53,910 bases of DNA from positions 1 through 53,910 of the forward strand of contig NZ_JPOC01000048.1 of the NCBI RefSeq assembly GCF_000738775.1, read 5' to 3'. The notes beneath the pieces are model-generated. The model had not been told where the DNA came from, searched no databases, and saw nothing but the letters and a program-made list of their open reading frames with translations. This DNA comes from Prescottella defluvii. GTDB lineage: Bacteria; Actinomycetota; Actinomycetes; Mycobacteriales; Mycobacteriaceae. The translations under genes were made by a program, and so were the position numbers. Below are positions 1 through 8,070 of the stretch, in pieces (position 1 is the first letter of the stretch; every line of letters starts with the position of its first letter).

Positions 1-49
1 CCGGTTCGGCTGGAACAAAAGGACATTCGTATCGTTCCAGCCGAACCGG
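1..49. terminator. Perfect 16-bp inverted repeat, likely terminator
   Basis: Positions 1-16 and 34-49 are exact reverse complements, separated by a 17-nt loop. The hairpin lies immediately downstream of the minus-strand acyl-CoA ligase stop codon (57-59), which suits a transcription terminator. The loop is long and there is no clear U tract, so an operator or intergenic repeat is also possible. The window edge hides what lies to its left. Confidence 0.5.
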
Positions 50-56
50 GCCGGGG

Positions 57-1658
57 TCATCCCTGTGCGCGCAACTCGAACTTGAGCACCTTGCCGGTCG
101 GGGTGCGCGGCAGTTCGAGTGGGAACACGATCTCCTCCGGCACCTTGAAGCGCGCGATGAGCCCGCGCGTGTGCTCGATGATGTCCTCCGCGGTGGCCGA
201 CGCATCCTTCTTCAGGATCACGAACGCCTTGGGCCGTTCTCCCCACTTCTCGTGCGGCACACCGACAACCGCGACGTCGAGCACGGCCGGATGCGACATG
301 ACCGCCTGCTCCACCTCGACGGTCGAGATGTTCTCGCCGCCCGAGATGACGATGTCCTTCGCGCGGTCCTTGAGCTGGATGTAGCCGTCCGGGTGCATCA
401 CACCCAGATCACCGGTGTGGAACCAGCCGCCCGCGAAGGCCTCCGCGGTGGCGTCTTCGTCGCGGTAGTAGCCGAGCATCACGTTGTTGCCACGCAGGAC
501 GATCTCACCCATCGTCTCGCCGTCGGCGGGCACGTCGACCATGTTCTCGTCGACGACGCGCGCGTTCTCGGCCTGCACCATGCCGACGCCCTGACGGGAC
601 ACCAGCGCGGCGCGCTCCTCGGGTGTGCGGTCGTCCCAGGCCTGCTGGTACTCGCAGATCGTGTACGGCCCGTACACCTCGGTGAGGCCGTACACGTGGA
701 CGAAGCTCATGCCGAGCGCCTCGAGCTGCGCGATGGTCGTCGGCGCCGGGGGTGCGCCGCCGTTGGTGATCCGCAGCGACGGCACCGGATGGGCGCGGTC
801 GGCGCCGGCGATGGTCGTGCAGACCGCCGGTGCGCCACACAGATTCGTGATGCCGAGATCGTCGATCGCGTCCCAGATGGCGTCGGCGCGCACCGCCCGC
901 AGGCACACGTGGGTGCCGGCGGCCTGCGTGACGGCCCACGGCGTGCACCAGCCGTTGCAATGGAACATCGGCAGCGTCCACAGGTACTTGGTGTTGCCGT
1001 CGAACCCGTTGTGGAACGTCACGCCCAGCGAGTTCAGGTAAGCACCGCGATGGGTGTACATGACGCCCTTGGGCTTGCCGGTGGTGCCGGACGTGTAGTT
1101 GATCGAGATGACCTGCTGCTCGTCGTCGACGCCCCAGTGCAGCGGTGCGTCGGTCAGGCCGTCGCGGCTGCTCAGGAACTCGTCGTACTGCGCCGTCACC
1201 ACACCGGCGGGGACGTCGGGGTACGGGACCGTCGAGTCCGGTATCTCGACGATCTCCACGACACTGGCGACGTTCTCCCGCGCGGTGCGCACCGCGCCCA
1301 CCAGCTCGGAGTCCACGAAGAGGATCTTCACGCCCGCGTGGTCGAGGATGTACTCGAGCTCGGCCCCGGCCAGGCGCGAGTTGAGCGCGACCAGCACGCC
1401 ACCGGCGAGCGGCACCGCGAAGTGCGCGATGAGCATCTCGGGGGTGTTGGGGGACAGGTAGGCGATCCGGTCGCCCGGCTCGATGCGCGAACGCAGTACG
1501 CGGGCCAGCCGCGCGGACTCGTCGGCGAACTCCCGGTACGTGTAACTCCGGTCCCCGTGGACGATCGCGGTCTTGGTCGGGAAGACAGATGCCGAGCGGT
1601 CCAGGAAGCGCAGCGGACTGAGCGGCGTGTGGTTCGCCGAGGCGGACAGATCGGACAC
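57..1658 (-). CDS. AMP-binding fatty-acyl-CoA ligase (FadD-like)
   Basis: Adenylate-forming acyl-CoA synthetase of 533 residues that would activate a carboxylic acid to its CoA thioester through an acyl-AMP. The ATP-binding motif TSGTTGKPKG is near residue 190, the hinge motif GWFHTGDLG near 430, and the catalytic-lysine motif PRTPTGK near the C-terminus. I chose the GTG at 1658 because GGAGG sits 5 nt upstream; the frame stays open to a GTG at 1700. It is transcribed away from the GAF-LuxR regulator at 1808, its likely controller. The class resembles medium/long-chain FadD enzymes; substrate unknown. A terminator-like hairpin follows the stop. Confidence 0.9.
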   Translation of the reverse strand: MSDLSASANHTPLSPLRFLDRSASVFPTKTAIVHGDRSYTYREFADESARLARVLRSRIEPGDRIAYLSPNTPEMLIAHFAVPLAGGVLVALNSRLAGAELEYILDHAGVKILFVDSELVGAVRTARENVASVVEIVEIPDSTVPYPDVPAGVVTAQYDEFLSSRDGLTDAPLHWGVDDEQQVISINYTSGTTGKPKGVMYTHRGAYLNSLGVTFHNGFDGNTKYLWTLPMFHCNGWCTPWAVTQAAGTHVCLRAVRADAIWDAIDDLGITNLCGAPAVCTTIAGADRAHPVPSLRITNGGAPPAPTTIAQLEALGMSFVHVYGLTEVYGPYTICEYQQAWDDRTPEERAALVSRQGVGMVQAENARVVDENMVDVPADGETMGEIVLRGNNVMLGYYRDEDATAEAFAGGWFHTGDLGVMHPDGYIQLKDRAKDIVISGGENISTVEVEQAVMSHPAVLDVAVVGVPHEKWGERPKAFVILKKDASATAEDIIEHTRGLIARFKVPEEIVFPLELPRTPTGKVLKFELRAQG

Positions 1659-1739
1659 GGGTACCTCCGCAGTGATGGGCCAGTGACGGGCGTTACACAC
1701 CGCCGGTTCCGACGCTATGGGTCACCGTCCGGCGGCCGC

Positions 1740-1773
1740 TACCCTCTGAAGTGGGTATCCGCGGTGGGTACCC
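1740..1773. promoter_or_regulatory. GGGTA repeat cluster in the divergent promoter
   Basis: Between the divergent ligase and LuxR genes lie TACCC (1740-1744), GGGTA (1753-1757) and the palindrome GGGTACCC (1766-1773). The two GGGTA elements are direct repeats spaced 13 bp start to start, and the first pair forms an inverted repeat with an 8-bp spacer. This looks like an operator for the adjacent LuxR-type regulator. Binding is inferred, not shown. Confidence 0.35.
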
Positions 1774-1807
1774 GCGCCGACCGAGCGAGAGCGTCCCGAA
1801 CGAACAG

Positions 1808-2659
1808 ATGACCGACACCCTGCGACCGAGCGACGAGGACGCGATCCGCGCCGAGCTCCGCTACCTGCGCACCAGCACCACGCTGCCGGTGCTGTTCGGA
1901 GGCATGGTCGACGGGCGCAGCCTGCGGCTGTCGGGATTCGTCGGGACACGCGGCGCGATGCTCCGGGACCTGACGATCGACACCGAATGCGGACTGGGTG
2001 GTCGGGTCATGGCCGAGCAGCGCCCCGGCGCCGTCCAGGATTACGCGCACTCTCGGCACATCACGCACGACTACGACCACGAGGTGGCGAGCGAGGGGAT
2101 CGAGTCGCTGCTGGCCGCCCCCGTCGTGGTGCGTGGGAAGACCCGGGCCGCGGTGTACGGCGGACTGCGCGCCAACCTGCCGATCGGCGACGTGACGGCC
2201 GAATCGGTGATGGCGTCCGCCCGCAAACTCGCTCACGAGATCGCGATCCGTGACGAGGTGGACCGTCGCGTCGCACTCATCGAGAATGCGCGGACCACCC
2301 CCGACGCGTATCGGGATCCGGCGATCTCGACGGGCATCACCGAGAGCTACCTCGCGCTGCGGGAGATCGCGGACCGACTCGACGACGACGCCCTCGGTGC
2401 CGAGGTCCGTGCGGTGGAGGGAAAGCTGCGCGGGCTCACCGTCGGCGCCACCGAGCCCGCGAGGGTGGCGCTGTCGCAACGCGAGTTCGAGGTCCTCGTC
2501 CACGTCGCGCTCGGCTGCCGCAACGCCGAGATCGGCGAGCGACTGGGGCTGCGCCTGGACACCGTTAAGAGCTACATGCGCAACATCATGATCAAGCTCG
2601 AGGTCAGCAGTAGGCACGCGGCCGTGGTCGAGGCGCGGCGGCAGGGGCTCATCCCGTAA
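1808..2659 (+). CDS. GAF-like domain LuxR-family transcriptional regulator
   Basis: A 283-residue regulator. Residues about 20-150 resemble a GAF ligand-sensing domain (GLGGRVMAEQRPGAV and a core that follows). Residues about 218-283 form a LuxR-type helix-turn-helix (LSQREFEVLVHVALGCRNAE, then DTVKSYMRNIMIKL). The ATG at 1808 fits the domain start better than the earlier in-frame ATG at 1751, which would add 19 non-conserved residues. Divergent from the acyl-CoA ligase at 57-1658, it probably responds to an acid or acyl-CoA ligand of that enzyme. The effector is unknown. Confidence 0.85.
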   Translation: MTDTLRPSDEDAIRAELRYLRTSTTLPVLFGGMVDGRSLRLSGFVGTRGAMLRDLTIDTECGLGGRVMAEQRPGAVQDYAHSRHITHDYDHEVASEGIESLLAAPVVVRGKTRAAVYGGLRANLPIGDVTAESVMASARKLAHEIAIRDEVDRRVALIENARTTPDAYRDPAISTGITESYLALREIADRLDDDALGAEVRAVEGKLRGLTVGATEPARVALSQREFEVLVHVALGCRNAEIGERLGLRLDTVKSYMRNIMIKLEVSSRHAAVVEARRQGLIP

Positions 2660-2682
2660 CCGCGTGCGACCGATCGGCCCGG

Positions 2683-2911
2683 TTGTCGCCTTCGGCGCCG
2701 CCGGAGTAAGGTGTCGTCGTTCGGGTCGACCCGCGCCCGCGGAATCTGCGGGGTTCGAGGAAGAGGAGGTGGGGCTAGTAATGAGTAGCCAACCTCCGAG
2801 TACCGGTTAAACAGGACAATCCACGCCATCTCGTCAGGTGGCGTCCGACTGGTGTCCGTGGGGCCGCAAGCAGTGGCCCGGACCGCGGACCTTCCCGAAA
2901 GCTGTTCTCGT
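2683..2911 (+). promoter_or_regulatory. Promoter and structured 5' leader of corA
   Basis: A promoter-like pair TTGTCG (2683-2688) and TAAGGT (2707-2712) with an 18-bp spacer precedes a roughly 190-nt leader. The leader can fold into nested helices: GGAGGT 2765-2770 with ACCTCC 2792-2797 enclosing GGCTA 2773-2777 with TAGCC 2786-2790, then a helix with CGCCAT near 2824 pairing GTGGCG near 2838, then GGGCC/GGCCC near 2860-2880. This suggests RNA-level control of the Mg transporter. It does not match the M-box consensus as I know it, so the class is open. Confidence 0.4.
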
Positions 2912-4072
2912 ATGCGTGAAATGCGTCCGATTCGCTCGATCCTCCCGCGCCGCGCCGCCGGCACCGCCGATGACGTGGTCTCGCCCGAGCATTCGATGGC
3001 GCCGCGACACCCGGGGCCGACACCACCGGCCGCGAACCCGTCCGGCGTCGTGGAGTCGAGCGTCGTCAACAGTGCGGTCTACCGTGACGGCCGCCGGATC
3101 GCCTCGCCGGCGACCCTGGCGGAAGCGCTCGAGAGCCTGCCCGACGAGTCGTCGATGGCGTGGATCGGGCTCTACCGTCCTGATGACGCTCAACTGAACG
3201 CTGCTGCAAAGCAATTCGATCTGCACGAGCTCGCAGTCGAGGATGCGATCGTGGCGCACCAGCGGCCCAAGCTCGAGCGCTACGGTGACACCCTGTTCGT
3301 CGTGCTGCGCGCCGCGCGGTACCTCGACGAATCGGAGAGCGTCGACTTCGGTGAACTGCACATCTTCTGCGGCCCGACGTTCGTGCTCACCGTCCGGCAC
3401 AGCGAGTCGCCGGACCTGTCGAACGTTCGGCACCGCATGGAGAGCGATCCCGAGCTCCTCAAACTCGGCCCCGAGGCCGTGCTCTACGCGATCCTCGACG
3501 CCGTCGTCGACGGGTACGCGCCGGTCGTCGCGGGACTGCAGAACGACATCGACGAGATCGAGACCGAGGTCTTCAGTGGCGACCCCATGGTGTCGCGGCG
3601 CATCTACGAGCTCTCCCGTGAGGTCGTCGAGTTCCAGCGCGCCACCAAGCCGCTGCTCGGCATGCTGCGTGGGCTGTCCGCGGGCTTCGACAAGTACAAC
3701 ACCGACGAGGAACTGCAGAAGTATCTGCGGGACGTGACCGACCATGCGACCACCGTCGTCGAGCGGGTCGACGGTTTCCGGGAACTGCTCGGCAGTATCC
3801 TCGCGCTCAACGCGACGCTGGTCTCGCAGGCTCAGAACGAAGAGATGCGCAACATGACCGAGGCGAGCTACGCGCAGAACGAGGAGATCAAGAAGGTCTC
3901 GGCATGGGCCGCAATCCTGTTCGCGCCCACCCTGATCGGCACCGTGTACGGCATGAACTTCGACAACATGCCCGAATTGCACTGGGCCGGTGGATATCCG
4001 TTCGCATTGATGCTCATGGTGCTCACTTGCACGGGGCTGTACACGATCTTCAAACGTCGCGGCTGGCTGTAG
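2912..4072 (+). CDS. corA: CorA-family magnesium/cobalt transporter
   Basis: Divalent-cation channel/transporter of the inner membrane, 386 residues from the ATG at 2912; an ATG at 2921 and an upstream in-frame ATG at 2852 are alternatives. The long acidic and helical cytoplasmic N-terminal domain is followed by two C-terminal membrane helices. The family signature GMN is present in TVYGMNFDNMPE between them, and the short basic tail FKRRGWL is typical. It is a single-gene unit between the LuxR regulator and the OsmC leader region, with a structured leader upstream. Family assignment is secure; Mg versus Co or Ni preference is not visible. Confidence 0.95.
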   Translation: MREMRPIRSILPRRAAGTADDVVSPEHSMAPRHPGPTPPAANPSGVVESSVVNSAVYRDGRRIASPATLAEALESLPDESSMAWIGLYRPDDAQLNAAAKQFDLHELAVEDAIVAHQRPKLERYGDTLFVVLRAARYLDESESVDFGELHIFCGPTFVLTVRHSESPDLSNVRHRMESDPELLKLGPEAVLYAILDAVVDGYAPVVAGLQNDIDEIETEVFSGDPMVSRRIYELSREVVEFQRATKPLLGMLRGLSAGFDKYNTDEELQKYLRDVTDHATTVVERVDGFRELLGSILALNATLVSQAQNEEMRNMTEASYAQNEEIKKVSAWAAILFAPTLIGTVYGMNFDNMPELHWAGGYPFALMLMVLTCTGLYTIFKRRGWL

Positions 4073-4108
4073 ACCGGGCGGGACGTAGACCGGGCCGAGC
4101 GGTCCGGC

Positions 4109-4121
4109 TACAGTCTCAGGC
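4109..4121 (+). promoter_or_regulatory. -10 element of a leaderless transcript
   Basis: TACAGT at 4109-4114 fits the actinobacterial -10 consensus TANNNT. Exactly 7 nt separate it from the GTG at 4122, the spacing expected if transcription starts at the first base of the start codon. This supports a leaderless mRNA beginning with the cysteine-rich short ORF. Confidence 0.6.
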
Positions 4122-4220
4122 GTGACCCCACTCCGCGCGATCGACTCCGGTGAGCTGCTGACGCGGCGCCGCCATGTCGACTTCGCGCTGGTGTGCACGT
4201 GCGGTTGTCGTCGGTCCTGA
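4122..4220 (+). CDS. Cysteine-rich leaderless leader peptide (putative cysteine attenuator)
   Basis: A 32-codon ORF starting GTG, placed 7 nt after a -10 box. The end of the peptide reads RRRHVDFALVCTCGCRRS, with three cysteines in five residues. Actinobacteria are known to carry leaderless short ORFs ending in clustered cysteine codons upstream of sulfur-metabolism genes; ribosome stalling at Cys codons under cysteine shortage controls the downstream gene (reported in mycobacteria). The stop is 70 nt before the OsmC ATG. The RHVD segment before the cysteines also resembles those leaders as I recall them. The role here is inferred; too short for routine gene callers. Confidence 0.65.
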   Translation: MTPLRAIDSGELLTRRRHVDFALVCTCGCRRS

Positions 4221-4290
4221 TCGACCCCGACGACACGCTCGCCGGGCGGCCTCGGCTGTCCGGATCCGCACACTCACGACAGGTTCACCC

Positions 4291-4818
4291 ATGACCACAG
4301 CTTCCGTCTCCCATCTGTCCTCGATCGTCGCCGCCACCGGCGATGCCGTCTCGAAGGACGCCGGTAAGGCGCACGTCGTCTTCAAGGCCTCGGCTCGGGC
4401 CCACGACGCCGTCGCCAGCACTGTCTCGCTCGGCAAGTACACGGTGGAGGTCGACGAACCGCCGGCGCTCGGCGGTGACAACAGCGCACCCAACCCGGTC
4501 GAGTACTACCTGGCCTCGCTCCTGTCCTGCCACGTCGTGACCTACCGGTTCTGGGCCGAGCGCCTCGGTATCCGGGTCGACGACATCACCGCCCGCGCCG
4601 AGGGAGACCTCGACGTCCGGGGCTTCTTCGGGTTCGACGACGCCGTGCGGCCCGGCTTCGGCGAGGTCCGCGTCGTCGTGAACGTCACCGGCCCGGAGTC
4701 GCGGGAAAGGTACCTCGAACTGCACGAGGCGGCCGAGGCACACTGCCCGGTTCTCGACCTGACGCGCAACCCCACCCCGGTCACCTCGGTCCTCGAAACC
4801 CCCGACTCGAACGTCTGA
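4291..4818 (+). CDS. OsmC/Ohr-family thiol peroxidase-like protein
   Basis: A 175-residue OsmC-fold protein. Family members reduce organic or inorganic peroxides with a pair of conserved cysteines. Here the first lies in ASLLSCHVVTYRFWAERLGI (about residue 74) and the second in AEAHCPVLDLTRNPTP (about residue 152). The ATG at 4291 gives the family-typical length; an upstream in-frame ATG at 4174 would overlap the leader peptide. It follows a Cys-rich leader ORF, so it may be linked to cysteine or thiol status. It is followed by the LigC/Prim-PolC genes on the same strand with a 55-bp gap. The subfamily (OsmC, Ohr or YhfA-like) is not resolved. Confidence 0.85.
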   Translation: MTTASVSHLSSIVAATGDAVSKDAGKAHVVFKASARAHDAVASTVSLGKYTVEVDEPPALGGDNSAPNPVEYYLASLLSCHVVTYRFWAERLGIRVDDITARAEGDLDVRGFFGFDDAVRPGFGEVRVVVNVTGPESRERYLELHEAAEAHCPVLDLTRNPTPVTSVLETPDSNV

Positions 4819-4873
4819 TCGGGCCGCACCGGACGCGGCGAACAGCGCGCGAACGGCGGGTGCGGGTGTCACT

Positions 4874-5956
4874 ATGGACGCCGTGGACCTGCCTATCGCA
4901 CCACCGCTGCAGCCGATGCTGGCCAAGGCCGCGTCCGGGGTGCCCGAGCAACCGGCCGGTGACGACGTCTGGTCGTACGAGCCCAAATGGGACGGATTCC
5001 GCGCCATCGTGTTCCGCGACGGCGACGAGGTCGTGCTCGGGTCGCGTGGTGGCAAGGACCTGGCCCGATACTTCCCCGAGATGGTCGAGGCGGTGCGGGC
5101 CGAACTGCCGCCACGCTGCGTCGTCGACGGCGAACTGGTGGTTCCCCGGGAGATCGGCGGCCGGACCCGCCTGGACTGGGGCTCGCTGTCCGAGCGGATC
5201 CACCCTGCCGACAGCCGGGTGAGACTGCTCGCGGTGCAGACCCCGGCACAGTTCATCGGATTCGATCTGCTGGCGCTCGGCGACGTCGACCTCACCGCAA
5301 GCCCGTTCGCGCAGCGCCGTGACGCACTGCTGGGCGCGATCGGCGGTGGACCGAGCTGTCACGTCACCGCCGCGACCCGCGACAGTGCGACCGCCGAGCG
5401 GTGGTTCGAGACGTTCGAGGGTGCGGGCCTCGATGGCGTCGTCGCCAAGAGGCTCGACGGTCACTACCTGCCGAACAAGCGGGAGATGGTGAAGGTCAAG
5501 CACTCGCGCACCGCCGACGTCGTGGCGATCGGCTACCGGCCGCACAAGAGTCAGCCGGGTATCGGATCGATCCTGTTGGGGCTGTACGACGACGGCGACC
5601 TGCACATGGTCGGAGGGGCATCGGCGTTCACCGCGAAGCGCCGCGTCGAGTTGCTCGCCGAACTCGAGCCGCTGCGGGTCGGCGACGACGTCGTGGCCGA
5701 GGGGGAGGCCACGCGCTGGCGTTCGGGCACCGACCGTAGTTGGATTCCGCTGCGCCCCGAGAGGGTGCTCGAGGTGGCGTACGACCAGATGGAGGGCGGG
5801 CTCGGCGAACGCGGCAGCCAGGCCGGGGTCCGGTTCCGGCACGCGGCGCGGTTCCTGCGGTGGCGCCCGGACCGGGCGCCGGAGTCGTGCACGTTCGAAC
5901 AGCTCGAGGTTCCGCTCCGCTACGACCTCGCGGACGTCCTGACGGGAGAGAACTGA
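4874..5956 (+). CDS. ligC: ATP-dependent DNA ligase, LigC type
   Basis: Stand-alone ATP-dependent DNA ligase of 360 residues that seals nicks. Motif I is EPKWDGFR with the adenylated lysine at about K38; motif III-like FIGFDLLALG, motif IV DGVVAKRLDGHYLP and motif V MVKVKHSRTADV follow in order, then an OB-fold domain. There is no nuclease or polymerase domain, so this is LigC rather than LigD. The next gene, 3 bp downstream, encodes the matching archaeo-eukaryotic-primase-type polymerase, the arrangement known for mycobacterial LigC1 and Prim-PolC, which act in gap-filling excision repair. Confident on family; C1 versus C2 is not resolved. Confidence 0.93.
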   Translation: MDAVDLPIAPPLQPMLAKAASGVPEQPAGDDVWSYEPKWDGFRAIVFRDGDEVVLGSRGGKDLARYFPEMVEAVRAELPPRCVVDGELVVPREIGGRTRLDWGSLSERIHPADSRVRLLAVQTPAQFIGFDLLALGDVDLTASPFAQRRDALLGAIGGGPSCHVTAATRDSATAERWFETFEGAGLDGVVAKRLDGHYLPNKREMVKVKHSRTADVVAIGYRPHKSQPGIGSILLGLYDDGDLHMVGGASAFTAKRRVELLAELEPLRVGDDVVAEGEATRWRSGTDRSWIPLRPERVLEVAYDQMEGGLGERGSQAGVRFRHAARFLRWRPDRAPESCTFEQLEVPLRYDLADVLTGEN

Positions 5957-5959
5957 ATC

Positions 5960-7006
5960 ATGGCTGACTCCAAGCGTTCTCCGGCCGAGGAACTCGATGT
6001 CGACGGTGTCGCCGTCCGGCTGTCCAACCCGGACAAGATCTACTATCCGCGGCTCGGGGCAGACGGTGGCACCAAGCGGCACCTCGTGGAGTACTACCGC
6101 AGCGTCGCCACCGGCGGCCAACTGCTGCGCGCGCTGCGGGACCGGCCGACGCACATCCAGCGCTTCCCCGACGGCGTGGAGGGGGAGGAGATCTACCAGA
6201 AGCGGGTCCCGGCGAAGCGGCCCGAGCACGTCGGCTCGTGCGAGGTGACGTTCCCGTCGGGGCGCACCGCGGACGTGCTGCGGGTGCGCAGTGCCGCCGA
6301 CATCGTGTGGGCCGCGAACCTCGGCACCGTCACGTTCCATCCGTGGGCGGTGCGCTGCCCGGACGTCGAGCATCCCGACGAGTTGCGGATCGATCTGGAT
6401 CCGCAGCCGGGCACCGACTTCGACGACGCCCGCCGCGTCGCGCTCGACGTCCTGCATCCGCTGCTCGACGAGCTGGGACTGCTCGGATTCCCGAAGACGT
6501 CGGGTGGACGCGGACTGCACGTGTACATCCGGATCGAGCAGCGGTGGGACTTCGTGGAGGTGCGCCGGGCCGGGATCGCGCTGTGCCGGGAGGTCGAGCG
6601 GCGCAGCGGCGACCGTGCCACCACCAAGTGGTGGAAGGAGGAGCGTGGCAAGCGCATCTTCCTGGACTTCAATCAGAACGCCCGGGACAAGACCATCGCA
6701 TCGGCGTATTCGGCTCGCCGCACCCCGATCGGAACTGTGTCGACCCCGGTGACGTGGTCGGAACTCGAGTCGGTCGAGCCCGACGACTTCACCATCGCGA
6801 CCGTGCCGGCTCTGCTCGCCGGTCGCGGCGACCCGATGGCGACCCTCGACGACGTCGCGCATTCCCTCGACGGACTGCTCGAGATGGCCGAGCGAGACCT
6901 CGCGGCGGGCCTGGGCGACATGCCGTACCCCCCGAACTACCCGAAGATGCCGGGCGAGCCCAAGCGGGTGCAGCCGAGCCGCGACCGGGACCTGAAGAAG
7001 GACTGA
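5960..7006 (+). CDS. Prim-PolC, LigD-polymerase-like repair polymerase
   Basis: A 348-residue member of the archaeo-eukaryotic primase superfamily, like the polymerase domain of LigD but free-standing. The catalytic metal-binding pair is in ELRIDLDPQPG (D145 and D147), with the nucleotide-binding segment TSGGRGLHVYI near 170. It would fill short gaps, favouring ribonucleotides in the known family, for the ligase encoded just upstream. GGGAGAG precedes the ATG, and only 3 bp separate it from the ligC stop, so the two are co-transcribed. No ku gene is nearby, which fits excision repair better than end joining. Confidence 0.9.
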   Translation: MADSKRSPAEELDVDGVAVRLSNPDKIYYPRLGADGGTKRHLVEYYRSVATGGQLLRALRDRPTHIQRFPDGVEGEEIYQKRVPAKRPEHVGSCEVTFPSGRTADVLRVRSAADIVWAANLGTVTFHPWAVRCPDVEHPDELRIDLDPQPGTDFDDARRVALDVLHPLLDELGLLGFPKTSGGRGLHVYIRIEQRWDFVEVRRAGIALCREVERRSGDRATTKWWKEERGKRIFLDFNQNARDKTIASAYSARRTPIGTVSTPVTWSELESVEPDDFTIATVPALLAGRGDPMATLDDVAHSLDGLLEMAERDLAAGLGDMPYPPNYPKMPGEPKRVQPSRDRDLKKD

Positions 7007-7038
7007 CCGGTCGGGCTCGACCTACACTCCGGGATGCC

Positions 7039-8070
7039 TCAGTTCGCGTCCAGCAGTTGTTCGAGTCTGGCCATGCAGAATCCGGTGATACTGACGTTGT
7101 CACCGAGGTTCAGGTGGGTGGACAGGCGCAGTAGCGGAACCGAGAGCAGTACCGCCGCGAGCACCTCGTTGAACAGCAGGTTCCGCACCTTCCAGCCGGT
7201 CAGTTCCTCGTAGCGGGCGATGGTCTCCTCCCGCCCCGGGGTGCCGGGCAGGCTAGGGTGGCCCTCGTACTCGCTGCACGCCCAGTCCAGGAACAGCACC
7301 CACGCCAGGTCGGCCTCGTGGTCACCCAGATACGCCATCTCCCAGTCGAGTACACCCGCCACGGCCAGGTCCGGCGTGTACAGGATGTTCGACATGCGGG
7401 CGTCCCCCCACACCAGTGTCACGTGCTCCGGATCGTAGAGGTTGCCCGCGAGCCAGGTCAGGGCCCTCTCCATGACCGGGGGCAGCTCCGGTGCCGCCCA
7501 GCGCACGGCCCAGTCGAGGTAGTTCACGATCTGCTCGACCGGTTCGTCCCCGAACTTGGGCATCGCCAGGAACCCGAGCCGCAGTTCCTCGGGGTCGAGG
7601 AGATGGACCTGCGCCATCGTCTCCACACACTCCCACCACATCTTCGCCCGACCCTGCTCGTCGGCGTCGAAGTAGTTCCCTGCCGTGTGGTAGGACGGGA
7701 AGTCGCTGGGTGCCTCGGCATCACCGATGCGGTCCATCACGTAGTACGGGGTGCCGAGCGGGTTGTCTCCGGCGTCGATCCACCGGAGGCCGGGGACCTG
7801 GAGATCGGTCGGTGCGAGCCGGTCCATCACCAGGTATTGGCGCCGCAGGTCGTAGTCGGGGAAAAGCGAGACCTCGGGCGGGCGGCGGAAGACGTACCCG
7901 GCCGACTCGTGCTCGGCGCCCTCGAGGTCGAACAGGTAGGTCTCGGTGGAGAACCCGCGTTCGGTGCGCTTGAAGTCGACGATCTTCGCGTTCTGTGCGC
8001 CCGGAATGCGCTTCCGGACAATGGGTTCGAGAGCGGCGGCCAGGTCCTCTGGCGCGACCCGCTCAGTCAT
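7039..8070 (-). CDS. Phosphotransferase family protein (APH/choline-kinase fold)
   Basis: A 343-residue protein-kinase-like fold enzyme of the aminoglycoside phosphotransferase superfamily (PF01636 type). The catalytic loop reads VWGDARMSNILY, with Trp replacing the usual His before Gly-Asp, and the metal-binding segment is VLDWEMAYLGDHEADLAW. Actinobacterial members often sit beside acyl-CoA or steroid/lipid catabolic genes, and their substrates are unknown; antibiotic resistance is not implied. Its ATG overlaps the stop of the upstream gene 8063-9208 by 8 bp, so the two are translationally coupled. Confidence 0.85.
   Translation of the reverse strand: MTERVAPEDLAAALEPIVRKRIPGAQNAKIVDFKRTERGFSTETYLFDLEGAEHESAGYVFRRPPEVSLFPDYDLRRQYLVMDRLAPTDLQVPGLRWIDAGDNPLGTPYYVMDRIGDAEAPSDFPSYHTAGNYFDADEQGRAKMWWECVETMAQVHLLDPEELRLGFLAMPKFGDEPVEQIVNYLDWAVRWAAPELPPVMERALTWLAGNLYDPEHVTLVWGDARMSNILYTPDLAVAGVLDWEMAYLGDHEADLAWVLFLDWACSEYEGHPSLPGTPGREETIARYEELTGWKVRNLLFNEVLAAVLLSVPLLRLSTHLNLGDNVSITGFCMARLEQLLDAN

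Noticed and set aside
2760-2900. M-box (ykoK) riboswitch before corA
   Set aside because: The conserved M-box core sequence as I know it is not visible, so only a structured leader is reported.
7039-8070. Aminoglycoside resistance gene
   Set aside because: The fold is shared, but this chromosomal branch is typically metabolic and the catalytic loop deviates (WGD).
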